Origin: Phoenix dactylifera
Lineage: Eukaryota > Streptophyta > Magnoliopsida > Arecales > Arecaceae
Reading direction: 5' to 3'
Length of the DNA stretch: 64,000 bases
NCBI RefSeq assembly: GCF_009389715.1
Contig: NC_052400.1
Coordinates: 22,041,674-22,105,673 of the forward strand
The notes under the pieces are model-generated. The model was not told the DNA's origin and ran no database searches. It saw nothing but the letters and a program-made list of their open reading frames with translations. Position 1 is the stretch's first letter. Every line of letters starts with the position of its first letter. The position numbers and the translations under genes are program-made. Below are positions 1-12,651 of the stretch, in pieces.

Positions 1-629
1 AATTATAAGATAAAATTTTTAATATATAATTTATTTTTTTTGCTACAAGAAACAGATTTATAAAAAAAACATATGTATTTAGATTGGATTCGAGATAGAT
101 TTGAACATTATTCATATGCTCAAGGTGCATTAAGGATTAGATAAAATTTCTGTTTCTAAAATTTGACTAGGATTGGATCGGATCATCAATGAAAGCTCTT
201 TTTTTTTTTTTCTAAAACGAGCATTCATACATTATGGATACCAATACATCCAGTAGAATCGGAAAACAAAAGATGTTGAAGTGCACTAGGCATCTCGCTC
301 TCTCCAACCCATAGAATACCTTCTAAGTGGCTCGCTATATATCGCCATCTAGTCTTCCACTTCGGTAGCCTTATATCTAGTAGGGATGGATGCAACCGGT
401 CCACCCAAGAAAAATTATAACAAAGAAAATCGACCCTGCCAGATCCTTGCGTGTATTGCCTGACCATCAAACTTCTGACGCGCGTCATCCACGTCAACCC
501 ACTCGTACACGGCCTCGACTCGGTCCGCATCTCATCGGACGGTGATGTGATCCCAAACATCAGGACTTGACCCCGTCCGCCGGATTTGGTCTCCATCGCA
601 TCCCCTCTCTGACACCAAGCGTGGGATGT
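1..629. other. intergenic, no gene recognised
   Basis: AT-rich DNA with a more GC-rich block at about 270-620. A 123-codon minus-strand reading frame (225-596) resembles no family I know, has no splice context and is probably chance. I see no repeats at the ends of this block. Confidence 0.4.
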
Positions 630-950
630 GAGAAAATTGTCATCAAGACCGGCTGAGTCGAATTATTTTCGGTCCATGCCCAAACGCTAACGGTATCATT
701 GCGTTTTCCTTTTTTCTATTGCGTGTATATTCATCTGGTCAATTTCTTGACTGCCTTATCCTGCCGTTACGCTCGTTTTTCTCCTCTTGATTTGTTTACT
801 TTCTTCCCGGGTCGACCGTTATCGTGGATTATTAAATTTCCTGCCTACCAATGGAAGTCTCGATTTTCTCATTTGAAGATTCATAAAATCCATAAAAACA
901 TCGTATAGGATATTACAATGTATGTATAATATGTGTGTGTGTATATATCT
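630..950 (+). repeat. direct repeat copy 1 (~310 bp)
   Basis: This stretch recurs at about 2126-2440 in the same orientation with roughly 85-90% identity by eye. Both copies share 'cccaaacgctaacggtatca' and 'gattcataaaatccataaaa'. Each ends in a TG/TA-rich tail. The copies are about 1.5 kb apart. They may be two insertions of one element, or a local duplication. Neither has TG...CA ends or a tRNA-primed site between them that would make them convincing LTRs. Confidence 0.75.
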
Positions 951-2125
951 ATGCACACATATATGTTCTTTAAGAGATATGTATAGTATAAAAATTACTG
1001 CTGCTACTGCTCCATGTCTACCCCTTTGAGTCCTAAGGATTTGTTTTCCTCAATATTAGATTGTTCTTCCGCCTCCACAATTCTCATGTCACTGAAACTA
1101 GCTTCCAGACTTATCTTAGATTTCTCATCCCCTTGCCAAATGTTCTCTCCGGGGATCTTGCTCTATACCTGTTAATTGATTATGTTACATTTATGAACAT
1201 CACTCATACAGTTTAAAGTATTAACTATACCACCATCTACGGCAGAACAACAAAGTATTGTTAACCAAAAATAACTCCCGGCAACGACATGGTATGTTTT
1301 GACCAGAAAAACTCGTGCTCAGAATAATAAATTTTATTGAGCATGGGCTTTTGTTGGTAAAGATGATTCAAGTGGAGTTTTTTTTGGCACCACTCCAGCT
1401 TTAACTTCTTGATCATTAGTAGTACAAATAATTCCAATGAAGTAACAAATGTGTCATTTTCAGGGAGACATTTTGTTGCACAAGTGATGTCATTCACTCC
1501 CTGGTCTCTTTATTACATTGATGTCATTGGTAAAAATTGAAGTTTCAATTAGCTAATCATGGAAATGAAGTAAATATTCTGTTTGTTATCTCACGCACGG
1601 ACCGGAACGCGCTGATAGTAATGCATGCTCTTGAGCTTTTCATTTGATGGTCCGGATCCAATATAACTGATTTTTGAGGCATTGACCAATTCCCAAATTT
1701 ATGATTTACTTTTGAAAGCCCCATGCATATATCAGGTGGACTTCATTTTTTTAAAGGGTGTTTGAGTTCTTTGTTCTGCTACATAACTAAAGTACTGCTG
1801 GAGCATGGATTTACCTATAGAAAATTCATCTAGGTAGTATATAGGCCTTGGTGATTTAGTTGAGGCCAGAGTCTACAACCTCATTCTTCATACATGATTC
1901 TATGATCTTTCTACGGCATGATTTATGCTAACCCAAAATTTCAAGGTAGGAGAATTTCTATCGTTTGTGGTTAAACATTTCCCTCCCCTCATCACCTTCC
2001 CCTGGCTGTGTCTTTTGCCTATCGATATTAAATAATTAAAATTACCATTTCCACCACATAAGTAACCTCTGCAGTCAACCATAAATTATTAGTGCTTAAC
2101 TCAGTGTAGGAAAAACAAATTTAGA
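951..2125. other. DNA between the two direct repeats, no gene recognised
   Basis: Unique-looking AT-rich sequence of about 1.2 kb. The reading frames at 1261-1497 and 1900-2082 (both minus) are short, rich in rare residues and lack any recognisable domain. I see no reverse transcriptase, transposase or terminal inverted repeats. Confidence 0.4.
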
Positions 2126-2438
2126 GAGAAAATTGTCACCCAGACCGGCGGAGTCGAAATATTTCCGGTCCATACCCAAACGCTAACGGTATCATTGCGT
2201 TATCCTTTTTTATTGCGTGTGGTCATTATGTTAATCTGGTCAATATCTTGGCTGCCTTATCCTATTGGTATGCTCGTTTTTCTCCTCTTAATTTGCTTAC
2301 TTTCTTCCCGTGTTTACCGTTATCGTGGATTATTAAATTTCTTGTACACCAATGGAAATCTCCTTTTTCTCATTTGAAGATTCATAAAATCCATAAAAAA
2401 ATCTTATAGGATATTACAATATATGTATAATGTGTGTC

Positions 2439-2440
<2 letters not shown>
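2126..2440 (+). repeat. direct repeat copy 2 (~310 bp)
   Basis: Second copy of the sequence at 630-950, same orientation, with scattered substitutions and small indels. It runs straight into a TA microsatellite, whereas copy 1 runs into a mixed TG/TA tail. This suggests the tail is a mutable end of the repeated unit. Confidence 0.75.

Positions 2441-2441
<1 letters not shown>

Positions 2442-2495
<54 letters not shown>
2442..2495. repeat. (TA)n microsatellite
   Basis: About 27 uninterrupted TA units directly after direct repeat copy 2. It produces spurious YIYIYI reading frames on both strands. Confidence 0.95.
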
Positions 2496-2499
<4 letters not shown>

Positions 2500-4695
2500 T
2501 AACAGAAGAAAGTGATGAAAGTTTGATCTTACAAGAGGAGGAATCACAAAGGCTCCAAAGAGATTGCAGATTGTATAGGATGATGCAGCGGAAACTATTG
2601 TTTGCAGCAATGTCTGAAATAGGGGTCAAGCCCATGGTAGAAATGTGAAGATCATTGAGAACAGGTACCAAAAGAACTTGGCAACTGCGGGGAAACGATA
2701 GCAGGCTGACCGCATGTTTTAGTCAGGGTTGTCCAGTCAGCTCTGCTAGAAAATTCTAGATTTAACTGATCCAAACCTGGTCGATAAGGGGCCCACCAAA
2801 TGACTCTCTCTAAGATACGGCAATAGCAGTTTGGAATCGAGACTAGAATCAAAACCTGTACGTGACTCCGAGTCAGCTTTCAAGCAAGGGCAGGGATTTA
2901 GATTTTTTTTCTTAAACTTTTTTCTAGATATGAATCCATAAAACGTACTAATTACTGTATTATGTATAACGTTAAATTGTGTTTATATCCAAAAAAAATT
3001 TCAAGTTGTGTTTGGATCCAATAAGAGCAGAATCTTAAACTATAAGAAAGATGATCCAACGCCTTGGGTCCAAACTCAAATAAACATTCATCTCGGACAT
3101 AACCTTGGCCAAATATAGATCAGATTATCCGCATCACAAGCTAAGCTATCATATGTCTGTGGGACCCATTTCCACTGCGGTCAGAGATATTTCATACAAT
3201 TTCTAGGAAATAACTAAATATGGGATATCGTCCTCATGCCACCATGACGTGAATTAAATCATGGTTGTCATGCATTCATTATATGGGCAGGCACCGAACC
3301 TCTGCCCGTTCATGTCAGACATCAATGCCATGCGAAGAAAAAAAAAGATCAAAATGAAAAAAAAGTTTTCATTTTTTTTTTGACCCAAAAAAAAAAAGTT
3401 TTAGAATTCCACTTGCTTAAGCTGAGCAAGAAATTTGATTGCACACATAAGAAGTGCCATTTATAGAACCGTAGCAGTCTTCTCATTAAATAAATATATA
3501 GAGCGACGGGAAAAGAACTCTGAGTCCATGAAGAGTTACTCGGATGCAGAAATAAAAGAGTGGACAGAATTATTTCTTAGTTTCAAATCACCATTGAAAA
3601 AAAAATAGAGTGGATTCACACCCTCAGGCATTGGCATTATATCTATAGAGAGAGAGAGAGAGATCGTATATGAAGTGATGTCGAAAGCGCTGTTAATGGC
3701 ATTTGTCTGTATGGGTATGATGTCAAAAATCTTGCAAAGGGGAAGAGTTTTTTGTTTTTTAATCTTCCATTTTCCCCGACTGGATCTATAACTCCAGAGC
3801 TACCCCCCTCAAACTCCTTCAGTTGATATTTGATGAACGCTGGTGCAAGAAAATCGAAGCCCGTAGCAAAAATACCATGTAATAATGCACTAATACAGTA
3901 AATATGATATGCAGTACAGCAGTTGCATAAGTTTCAAAGCATGTCCTAGAGATGCCCTAGAGAGAGAAGAGAGGAAATGGGCAACTTGAAATTCTTCAGC
4001 CAAACCGTATATAGATTACAACACCTACATCATTACACACCCCAAGTGAAATCCTTGCATCTAATTTAACAAAGTCGAACGCTGGAAAAATTTATCTTTT
4101 TTACATTGCTTTATAATAGAAGAAACATGACCGCACTATGGAGGAGGAAAAGAAAAGAGACAAGATCATATAAATATGTTCTCAAACAGTATCAAGGAGG
4201 CAAGGGTTTGAATCCTGCAAACAATTCCTTCCACTAAAGACAATTACCATCGACGCACCCAAATGGCCCCAGAGGTCCGTCTGCCCCTGCCTGGGGAAGA
4301 AAGAACCTTCTTAAATTGTCCTTGGGGGTGGGGGGAGGACTTGAGCCAGAACATGAATTTGAACGGCACTATTTCTCTCTTGTTCTCTGGGTTACCCAAG
4401 AGACGAGCATGGTCATTAATTCACCGATATCAGGTCCTAGCACACCAAAAAATGTTAATCTCAATCTACATAACAAAGTTCAGTGGGACACTGAAAACTG
4501 AAAAGAAAACTTTGGAGCATCAGCAATAAGTCTAGATGCAAATGGGAAACCAACATTTTCATGATTCCATCATCATTGAAAACCAAATTGCATACATATC
4601 CTTTGCAATGAAGAGATGGAAAATGGAATCCAATGAATGATAAGTATCAGACCTGAAAAGAGGGAAGGAAAAGAAAATGTCTTACATGGACGGCT
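2496..4695. other. intergenic, downstream of the RABA5 gene
   Basis: AT-rich DNA with A/T homopolymers (3338-3400) and a short GA run (3648-3662). The last few hundred bases before 4696 probably include the 3' untranslated region of the minus-strand Rab gene. No other gene recognised. Confidence 0.4.
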
Positions 4696-6105
4696 TCATG
4701 AACAGCACCAGTTTCCTTTGGCTCCATTGTTCGTGTCATTTGCATCCTCCTGTAAAATCACAGTCTTCCCATTTCCTAATGATGACATGTTGGGCTTCTT
4801 TTGATCTTGAGATAGATGCATCTTTCTGCTTAGTATATTATAGATCTCTTTAACTACAGTCTGAAAAGCTGCTGCCACATTGGAAGAGTCAAGCGCAGAG
4901 GTTTCCATGAAGAAGAGGCCCTGGGCCTCTGCCAGTGCCTTCCCCTCAGCTGTGGTTACCTCCCTGGCATCCTTGAGATCAGTTTTGTTGCCCACGAGAA
5001 TCGTCACAACATTCATGTCGGAGTGAGCTGTTCATCATTGATATTGGGTCAAATAAAGCAGCCCATAATCTGATACTAGATATTTAATCAAAGATTGTTC
5101 TAAGAAATAAATAAGCAGCAACAAGAATTTTCGCATCTTAAATGTGAGCTTTTGGGGTAGAAATGTTCCTAGCACTCATGAAACTCTGTCATCAATAAAT
5201 TGAATTGTCATTTCTTGAATGTGATAAAAAAATTTAGAAAGCATAACCAAGCATATACCTTAGTTGCTTCTAAAAGGAAAGAGAAAAAGAAGTAAAATGA
5301 GAAAGTTAAAAAAAATAAAAACAAAGAAGGGTTGATAATAATAACAAGGAAAATGACATATTTCTAGAAAACAAAGGAATCATTTGCAAACCTAATGTGC
5401 ATTAGTGATTTAAAAGAGACAAAAAACAAATAGATGGTGAATTATGCCTTGAATCATCAATGGTCCTTGATTGCAATCTTCCTTTCACTACAAACTAAGA
5501 TTGGTGATAATGTGATATAGCATTTAAAGATTGCTATCAGAGGTTCCATCCAGTATGACCATTAACCAACTTTGGGACCAATATTCAAGTGTTACAAATG
5601 ATCTACCACAATAATGCTCGTCAATTTCGACAACATCTGTGTGACATATATTCTTTGATTAATTTAGAAGATAGCCCAGTGACTGAATCTCAACATTTTT
5701 ACCATTCAACATTAAACTTCATTGCACAGAAGTAATAACCGGCTAGTGAAAACTTTGGATCTTACTTTGTAGTTCATTAAGCCATCGGCCAACACTATCA
5801 AAAGTTTGACGCCTGCTGATATCATACACCAGAAGAGCTCCGACAGCTCCTCGATAATATGCAGATGTCACAGCTCTGAAACGTTCCTGACCAGCAGTGT
5901 CCCATATCTGAGCTTTGACTGCCTTCCCGTCAATGTCCATCTTCTGAGTTTGAAACTCAACTCCTATTGTGGACTTGGAGTTTGGGTAGAATTCATTCCG
6001 AGCATATCTTGCAAGTAAATTTGACTTTCCAACAGCAGCATCACCAATGAGAACAATCTTAAAAAGGTAGTCCTGGCTCTGTTCTTCATCTCCATCAGAA
6101 ACCAT
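4696..6105 (-). CDS. RABA5A: RABA5-type small GTPase (Rab11 class)
   Basis: Rab GTPase of the plant RABA5 group, which acts in traffic between trans-Golgi/endosomes and the plasma membrane (family knowledge). Two coding exons join to 223 aa: 6105-5766 and 5027-4696. The donor is A|GTAAGA and the acceptor is AACAG|CTC, giving LNELQ-THSDMN across the join. All nucleotide-binding motifs are present: P-loop GDAAVGKS (21-28), switch I threonine (T46), WDTAGQE (68-74), NKTD (127-130), ETSAL (155-159). The C-terminus is WCCS, a double-cysteine geranylgeranylation site. The start at 6105 gives [16 protein letters not shown], matching the short acidic N-terminus of the family. The reading frame is open to an ATG at 6204, but those codons lie across a probable splice acceptor (CTGGCAG at about 6167-6173) and look like intron. 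RABA5A is preferred over RABA5B-E from the tail and the DISRRQTF stretch (recall, not a search). Confidence 0.93.
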
Positions 6106-6146
6106 CTTATAGTCTCCCTTAGTTGCTACACCTGGTGCAGCAATCA

Positions 6147-6158
6147 CTACAAAACCAT
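6147..6158 (-). promoter_or_regulatory. minimal upstream ORF in the RABA5 leader
   Basis: On the minus strand, ATG GTT TTG TAG lies 41 bases before the main ATG, in the probable second leader exon (about 6166-6106). A three-codon uORF can lower re-initiation at the main start. Its relevance depends on the transcript really including this exon, which is inferred only from the acceptor at about 6167. Confidence 0.3.
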
Positions 6159-9080
6159 GTATAGTGCTGCCAGATAAAAAAATGAGGGTGAAAGATAAGA
6201 GCATACATACTGTTGATGAGTATTGAAACTAAAACAATATAGCAAGAATAGTTGAGCAACTAATCTAAGGATGGATATTGAATCTAAAAAATATGAGATG
6301 GTGGCTACCACGAAACAATAATTTGAGCTGCTTGCTCCAATGGAGAACTGTTGAGAATTAGTTCTACAAACACTTACTAGCTGGGTTTTAATACAAAGTG
6401 AACTTCATATAGATGACAGAATCTAATAGTAGTAGTGTGCAAGTGTAGCACAAAAGGATGTGCTAACTAGCATTAAACCTGTACAATGTCATCAATTAGA
6501 AAATAGGAACATATAAGACATTGAAAAGTGTAATAACAAAGAAAAGAAAAGAAAACTATTATAATAGTCATATCTACCTCTATGTGGCATGTTTCTTTCA
6601 TGTTTAGTTTCATAATGTTTAATTAATACAGTGAATTTCTTTGCCCTGCACATTAGATGGAAAAGTTTACAAAGAACCTGCGCTGTACTACAAAAAGCAG
6701 ACGCAATTCTATACCCCATGATATTAAGACTGGATAAGGAAAATAACTAGCACCAGCTCAGATTATTGCTATACGATATAACTGATGAAACCATGAAATG
6801 AATTCTGATCTTACTAATAGAAAGTATACAAAATACAGTTCTGAGATGGCCTAATTGAAAAGTTTCAACAAGAGATATACCATTATATCTATGTTCTCCT
6901 ATCTTAAATCTACTATGTAAAGTGAAGACTTGGAAATATATCTTGAAGAACTAAAGCTTGCAACATAAAATGAAGAGGTTCTTCTAGGGTTTTTGTGGAC
7001 TTGTCACTTGCATTTAAGATGCAAGATAATATTATAAAGTCAAGGTGAATAGCAAATTGAAGAGCATGTTGAGATGAGAATGTCGAAGTGCAACTGTGGT
7101 ACAACAAGAAAAGATTCGGTAAAAATGATTATATCAGAGGAAGAAGCACTTGAGTAGCAGCAATCACAATGTAGTGGTGGTGAACCAGTTGAAACATTAC
7201 AGGCATGTGCAGCTACAGATTTATGATGGAAACTAAAAGTAGAGGCATAGCTTAAGTGGTAGCTATTAGAAATGATTTTAATAAAACATTAATTTATTAT
7301 CTTATATTATGAATCAGTTCACCAGATGAACAAGCAAGACAAATGTGCTGAGGAGAAACATCAACAACAAAATAAAAAGATGATTCCTCCAAAAAATTCA
7401 TGTGATCCAAAGGGAAGTTTGGTGGTGTAAATATCCAGAAGGAACAAAACTATTATTGTGAGAGGAGGTAGGCAATATAGAAGCTAACAGTTATATTGAA
7501 CAATTATCCATTTGGTGCAGCTCCAATGGGATTGACTATACATGCTGTAACCATAAATTAACTACTTTTAACAATCACTAACAATATAATTGCTCATTCA
7601 CCAATAACCTACAAGAAACTATATACGATGTGATTGGTGCATTGGCCACCTATTTCTTTATTAGGTCAACCTTGGCTGTGTGAGGGTAATATGGTCCATA
7701 AAACTTAACATTATTGCCTTCATGAGTGATAACTCAACAATATATGACGCCTAATAACGTGAACATTATTCCAAAGAGCTTGAAGTCCATCATGTGCTTC
7801 AACTTCAAGTATGGGATTTTATGGATTAGGTATTCAATTTTTGGCCCATAAGCTTATTGATTGAAATAAAAGAATCTTTCACCAGCTGATGGATAACTTT
7901 TGCTAAGAAGGATGAAGCGTTACAAATATAATGAAGGATGTGTAATTTGCTATGCCATTCCTAGGACAAAGAAGAATCCTTTCATATTTAAGAGATGTTT
8001 TTGTGTGAGAAGCTATTCTCACAAAGATTACTCTCGCATGTGGAGATATAAATTAGGATCAGTGATTCAAGTACCCAGCTTATAGAAAGTAAACTGAAGG
8101 CGCATACAAATCCAGCCCCTTTAACTTCATTTCTTGTCTCCTTTAGTGTGAAATTCAAGAAAGGTTACACCACGTACAGTCTTCTCCCCCTAATCATGAT
8201 GTTCTCAGCAGATTCACTAAGCTAGTAGATAAAATTAACTACTTCCCTTGCTAATAGAAGGATTTCTTTGATATTGATTAAATGAAAACAACAACTTTGG
8301 AGGTAATCCTCTAGGATGGCCCTTATCTTTTCTCTTGCTTTCTTATGATGACCCTCCATTCTGAAGGAAATTTTATCTTCACAAAAAAGGTTTTGATTTA
8401 TAAATATTATCACAATTTAATGCATAGCAAATAGAGCACATGGCAATACGATGACAGGACGAAACCAAAGATAAACATGATATCTTGGCCCTCTTTCTGG
8501 GTGGCCAATATTGAGATAAACTGAGATCTGAATTTACCTTGGCTAAGACCGTAGGTTGCAAAAATTAGGAAAAAACCAAGATATTCAGAGAACTCAGCCA
8601 CTCTATCCAAACCAGGATATTGAGGTACTAGCCTATATATAAAACAAATGAATTAGCACTTTAAGGCATTAGCTAGAATATTTGATAGTTCAAAGACATT
8701 TAAACTGAAATATATCAGCCAAAAAAATTATATCATTTGGGCTGATATCTCAGGATATATTGGTCTTTGTCAGCTAACATAATAAGGGCTGAGTTTATAT
8801 ATATCATTGGGTGCCCACTACCGATACAGATTGGTATCTCCATTAAGATGAAAGCCTTGATAATACCCTATAATCAGGGAAAATAATTTCTTTACAGTAT
8901 TCAAATTCAGTAATTATTTTCCTTTAAAAAAATGAAGCTGTAACATCATTTTTGAAGTTTTCCTTTCTTTCTACCTCGAGTCAAAAATAAGTTCAAAGAT
9001 AAGCTTCATGTGACTAAAATGTATTGATGTGTATCATTAAGTCATAAATTATATTTCTAGAGAATTGATAATGAGTTTTT

Positions 9081-9083
<3 letters not shown>

Positions 9084-9124
<41 letters not shown>
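9084..9124. repeat. (CT)n microsatellite
   Basis: About 20 CT units, followed by G-rich DNA (9130-9165). The minus-strand RERERE frame across it is an artefact of the repeat. Confidence 0.95.
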
Positions 9125-9128
<4 letters not shown>

Positions 9129-9832
9129 GGAAAAGGGTGGGGGGCTTGGGGGGTTGGGGAGCCAATATAGCAGTTTCTATCATTCTAACTAGATCATACG
9201 CTACACACAACGATCTTAACCTCTTTGATATCTCCTTGAGCTTAATTTCAGACCATTCCCATTTTGCACCTCCAACTGCCACCATCCTATTGACCACCAC
9301 CACCCCACCCCCATATATTAGAGGTGACCAGTCTCCTTTGTAAAATCCTACATCTCCAATATTTACTCTTGATAAAATTCTCACCCCCACTATATTGATT
9401 TCACTATCAAAACAGCCCATACATGAAATTCCAAAGTCAGAAAGGTGTCAACTCAAGATTAGGTGACGCCATCAAGTCCTAGAGAATTTGGCACAGCACT
9501 TTGCCATCCTAGCTTCGCCTGCACCAGATACATTCCATTATGGTCAGAGGTCCATCGACAAGAACAGCATTTATCTGCAGTCACTGCCATCTTTGCAAAG
9601 CAAACGGCTATAGTGATGACACTCCACTAAGAAGCCAGGGTAACCTTGCCTAGGGAAATACCACCCTAGTAAACCATTTGAACATCTGGATCTCTCATCA
9701 GAAGCAACCTTTTTATTCATTGGCAGGAACAACTAAACAAATTGTATCTAACTGGCAAAACTTGCATATAATTGAAGGAACATTTCTAGAAGTACCACAT
9801 AGATGAATAAAGGACAAAAAATTGATGCCTGG

Positions 9833-10040
9833 TAGGTTGACCTTAAAATGTTAGTTCAGGTCCAACATAAGTTTCAAAATTTTGTTAGAGATAGAATTTA
9901 CTTAAACAATCAATCAGTTTTAGGTTTTGGCATGCTTTGTAGGTTGACCTTAAAATGTTAGTTCAGGTCTAACATAAGTTTCAAAATTTTGTTAGAGATA
10001 GAATTTACCTAAACAATCAATGAATTTTAGGTTTTGGCAT
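9833..10040 (+). repeat. 107 bp tandem duplication, two copies
   Basis: The unit starting TAGGTTGACCTTAAAATG occurs at 9833-9939 and again at 9940-10040. The copies differ at only a few bases (tccaac/tctaac, acttaaac/acctaaac, the end of the caatcaat stretch). High identity means a recent duplication. No coding potential. Confidence 0.93.
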
Positions 10041-11139
10041 CTGAGCAAAGACACAAGGTGAGTCCTAAGTCCGCTTTTATAAAATCTTGATTGGATGCTA
10101 GCTAACAGGCAACATTTTTGTCCTTTAAATTGGCCATATGTTCATCGAAATTTTAAGAAAACAATATCACAGGAAAAAAAATGAAGAATGTACAATTGAC
10201 CAACTATCTCGGGTTGAGGCTAGTATAGACATTAAATCTACTTCAAGGTTGAAATTCATCCTAGGGATCAAGAACTCAAGCTAAGATCATTCTGAAACCC
10301 AGTTATTTATGGACACACGCACACACAAACACACAAAAGATATTAGATGCATTACTTCATGTACTTTGCACTTGTAAAATATATCCAGCAATCAGGGTCG
10401 TGCAGAGTTTAACAATTGCTGATGCAATGCATTTGAAAGCCAGAAGCAAATGTTCTGGCAAACTATGACCAAATAAGGAGAAAAATATCTATTACACCAT
10501 CAATCAACTATTCACAATCTGCATCCATAGACACGAGACAAACATTACAAACGAAAGCCACTAATTACAATAGAAAATAAATTGTAGGAAATAGGAAATC
10601 TTGTCCTTTAAACAGGAAAAAGAAAATCTTTTGACATCCAATGAATAGTTCAAAAGAAAAAACTATTTAGGATAATTTTTAACTAGGAAAAAGGGTCGAA
10701 ACTCTACATTTCAAATTGCAATATAACCAAAGATATGCATTCACCGAGCTCGCTAATAAGTACCAGCAAAGCCTTTATTTTTTTCAAGGACGGGAATAGA
10801 TAGCCTCGATAAGCTATAATCGAACAAAAAGAGAAAGTTTAAGACATCTAATCAGTAGGAAAACCAATGATTCACGTTTTGTCTGTGAAAAAGAATCGAT
10901 ATCAGTAACAAAGCGCCTCAAACATCCGACTTTATCTAATAGAACAGCAAGTTACCATACTTACAACCAAAATAAGCTGAAAAATTGTAAATCTTGCAGA
11001 ACAAGTAATGTTCCTTTTTAAACCCCGAAAAGGACAATTAAAAACCTTGAAACCCAAATATTAAATCCGCAATGACTCCGGAAAAGCACCAAGATTTTTC
11101 TAACGATTTAAAATTAAACAAGAAGTGAAAATTAATAAT

Positions 11140-11235
11140 TCCATAAAAGAGAACAATTTTTAAATCTAACCTCGTTGGGAAGGGAGAAACCAGCACACGG
11201 CACCTCCAAGATCTGGGCTTTCTCCTCGCTCAGTC
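11140..11235 (-). repeat. second, diverged copy of the Rab leader exon region
   Basis: This segment aligns with 11510-11605 at an offset of 370 bp. Shared blocks on the plus strand are TAAATCTAACCTCGT and CACCTCCAAGATC. On the minus strand both copies therefore carry the same donor-like GAG|GTTAGATTTA. AT-rich filler between them (11058-11500) also looks like diverged tandem units. It could serve as an alternative leader exon or be a relic. Confidence 0.6.
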
Positions 11236-11540
11236 CAAATCTTGTAGAGAATCTGAAAAGAAGGACTGAACGTCGTTCAAAACCCTTAAAAAGGTAACAA
11301 TTAAACAGTTAAGACTTAAAACACTATTCAATAAATCTTGTAATAATTCCAAAAAGGAACACCTAGATTTTTAAATAAACAAAAAGTTAAACGAAAAATA
11401 GAATTTAAACCCTTAAAACCTAACGCACAAGATCTTTTAATAATTTCCAAAATGAATAACCTATATATTTTAAACAAAATAAAGACAAACAAAAACAGGA
11501 ATCAGTAACCGCGTAAAAGAAACCAGATTTTAAATCTAAC

Positions 11541-11750
11541 CTCGTCGCAGACGGAGAAAAACGACCACCTCCAAGATCAGATCTTTCTTCCCTCTTGGTC
11601 CTACTCCTCGCTAAAATCCCCTTACTTTAGGGTTCTTTTCTTCGGAAGCCGGGGAGAGAGAAGAAGACGAAGAAGAGCAACGTTTTCTTGGAAAGGGGGA
11701 GGTGGAGGGTTGTCCTCGGCAATTAGATTGACGTCTTCGGGGCTTTATAA
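11541..11750 (-). promoter_or_regulatory. probable core promoter and first noncoding exon (RABA5 gene)
   Basis: Reading the minus strand, TTATAAAGCC (11750-11741) is a good TATA box. About 30 bases on begins a pyrimidine-rich leader with CCACCTCCCCC, a CTTCTTC tract and AACCCTAAAG, typical of plant 5' leaders. It ends at a GACGAG|GTTAGA donor (exon end 11541). No other minus-strand gene lies between here and the Rab coding exons, so I assign it to that gene, but the link is inferred. Confidence 0.5.
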
Positions 11751-12162
11751 GTCGGCAACTAACGGCCGACTTTGCGGAGAGTGTCTCTGTTCTCTTGCAC
11801 GTGCCAGAGGCACGGATGGCGGCTGTGCTTTCTTCTCAACTTGCACAGCATGCTAAAATGGACCCCCTTCTCTCATTATACTTTGTTCTACTGGTATGGT
11901 TTATTTCTTAAATGTGGAAGTGTGCGTAAAATGAAGATTATCCTACCTTTTGTACTTACTATAATTTTTTTGTGGAAGTACATCACTCCTTGTTTTGCTA
12001 AGAAAGGAAGAAAATAAGCATGCTAGCCGATTTATAAAATTAGATAGACGATAGGGGAAAGAAAAAAAAATCGCGTAACAAATTAATAACACACATTCAT
12101 CTTTCTTTCACATGCATTTTCTAATGGATTCTCTAAAACCTAAATTCCAAGAAACCCTCTAA

Positions 12163-12602
12163 GTAGCGTTTGGTGACTCAGATGAGATCATCCAAATGAT
12201 CTTAGATCATCGGTGATTCCTATTCTAAGATAATATGAGATCTCTAGATATTTACGACTAATCTATTTAGTATTTCATGAAAATCCAAGATCATTGATGA
12301 TGTAATACCAAAATTACCCATGATATTTTCTGTAAAAGTATATTTAATAATCTTGAAAATTATTAATCCTATACAAATATATTAATTATTATTATAGATT
12401 TAATATTTTATTTATACTAATAATATGTTATTATTTTAATACTAAGACTTATTTTGATTAGAAAAATAATGCAAAGAGCAGCAACATATTAAATAATTTT
12501 ATAATATAAATATAAAGTACAATAATACATTTTGGTTATATTTTAAAAATATAATTGAATGATAATATGGCAATAATATGATTAATAATATATATTATAA
12601 AT

Positions 12603-12651
<49 letters not shown>

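Larger units (their letters stand above)
6167..11540 (-). other. probable long leader intron of the RABA5 gene
   Basis: About 5.4 kb without any recognised coding exon lies between a good acceptor (T-rich tract then GGCAG, ending at about 6167) and a donor (GACGAG|GTTAGA, 11540). It holds the CT microsatellite at 9084-9124, the 107 bp tandem repeat at 9833 and the duplicated leader copy at 11140-11235. A minus-strand stretch near 8530-8625, ending in CCAAG|GTAAATTC, looks exon-like but I cannot assign it. Confidence 0.4.

Noticed and set aside
225-596. 123-codon minus-strand frame
   Set aside because: No recognisable domain, start context or neighbouring exons.
630-2440. Complete LTR retroelement bounded by the two direct repeats
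   Set aside because: No TG...CA ends, primer site, polypurine tract or coding region between them.
2404-2648. Reading frames on both strands with long YIYIYI runs
   Set aside because: Produced by the TA microsatellite; no flanking coding signal.
6106-6204. N-terminal extension of the Rab protein to an upstream ATG
   Set aside because: Family members begin with a short acidic N-terminus, and the extension crosses a good splice acceptor.
8410-8625. Exon-like minus-strand stretch (LGFFLIFATYGLSQ with a GTAAAT donor)
   Set aside because: No family match and no partner exons; could be chance in the long leader intron.
9833-10040. CRISPR array
   Set aside because: Two long tandem units without spacers in a plant genome.
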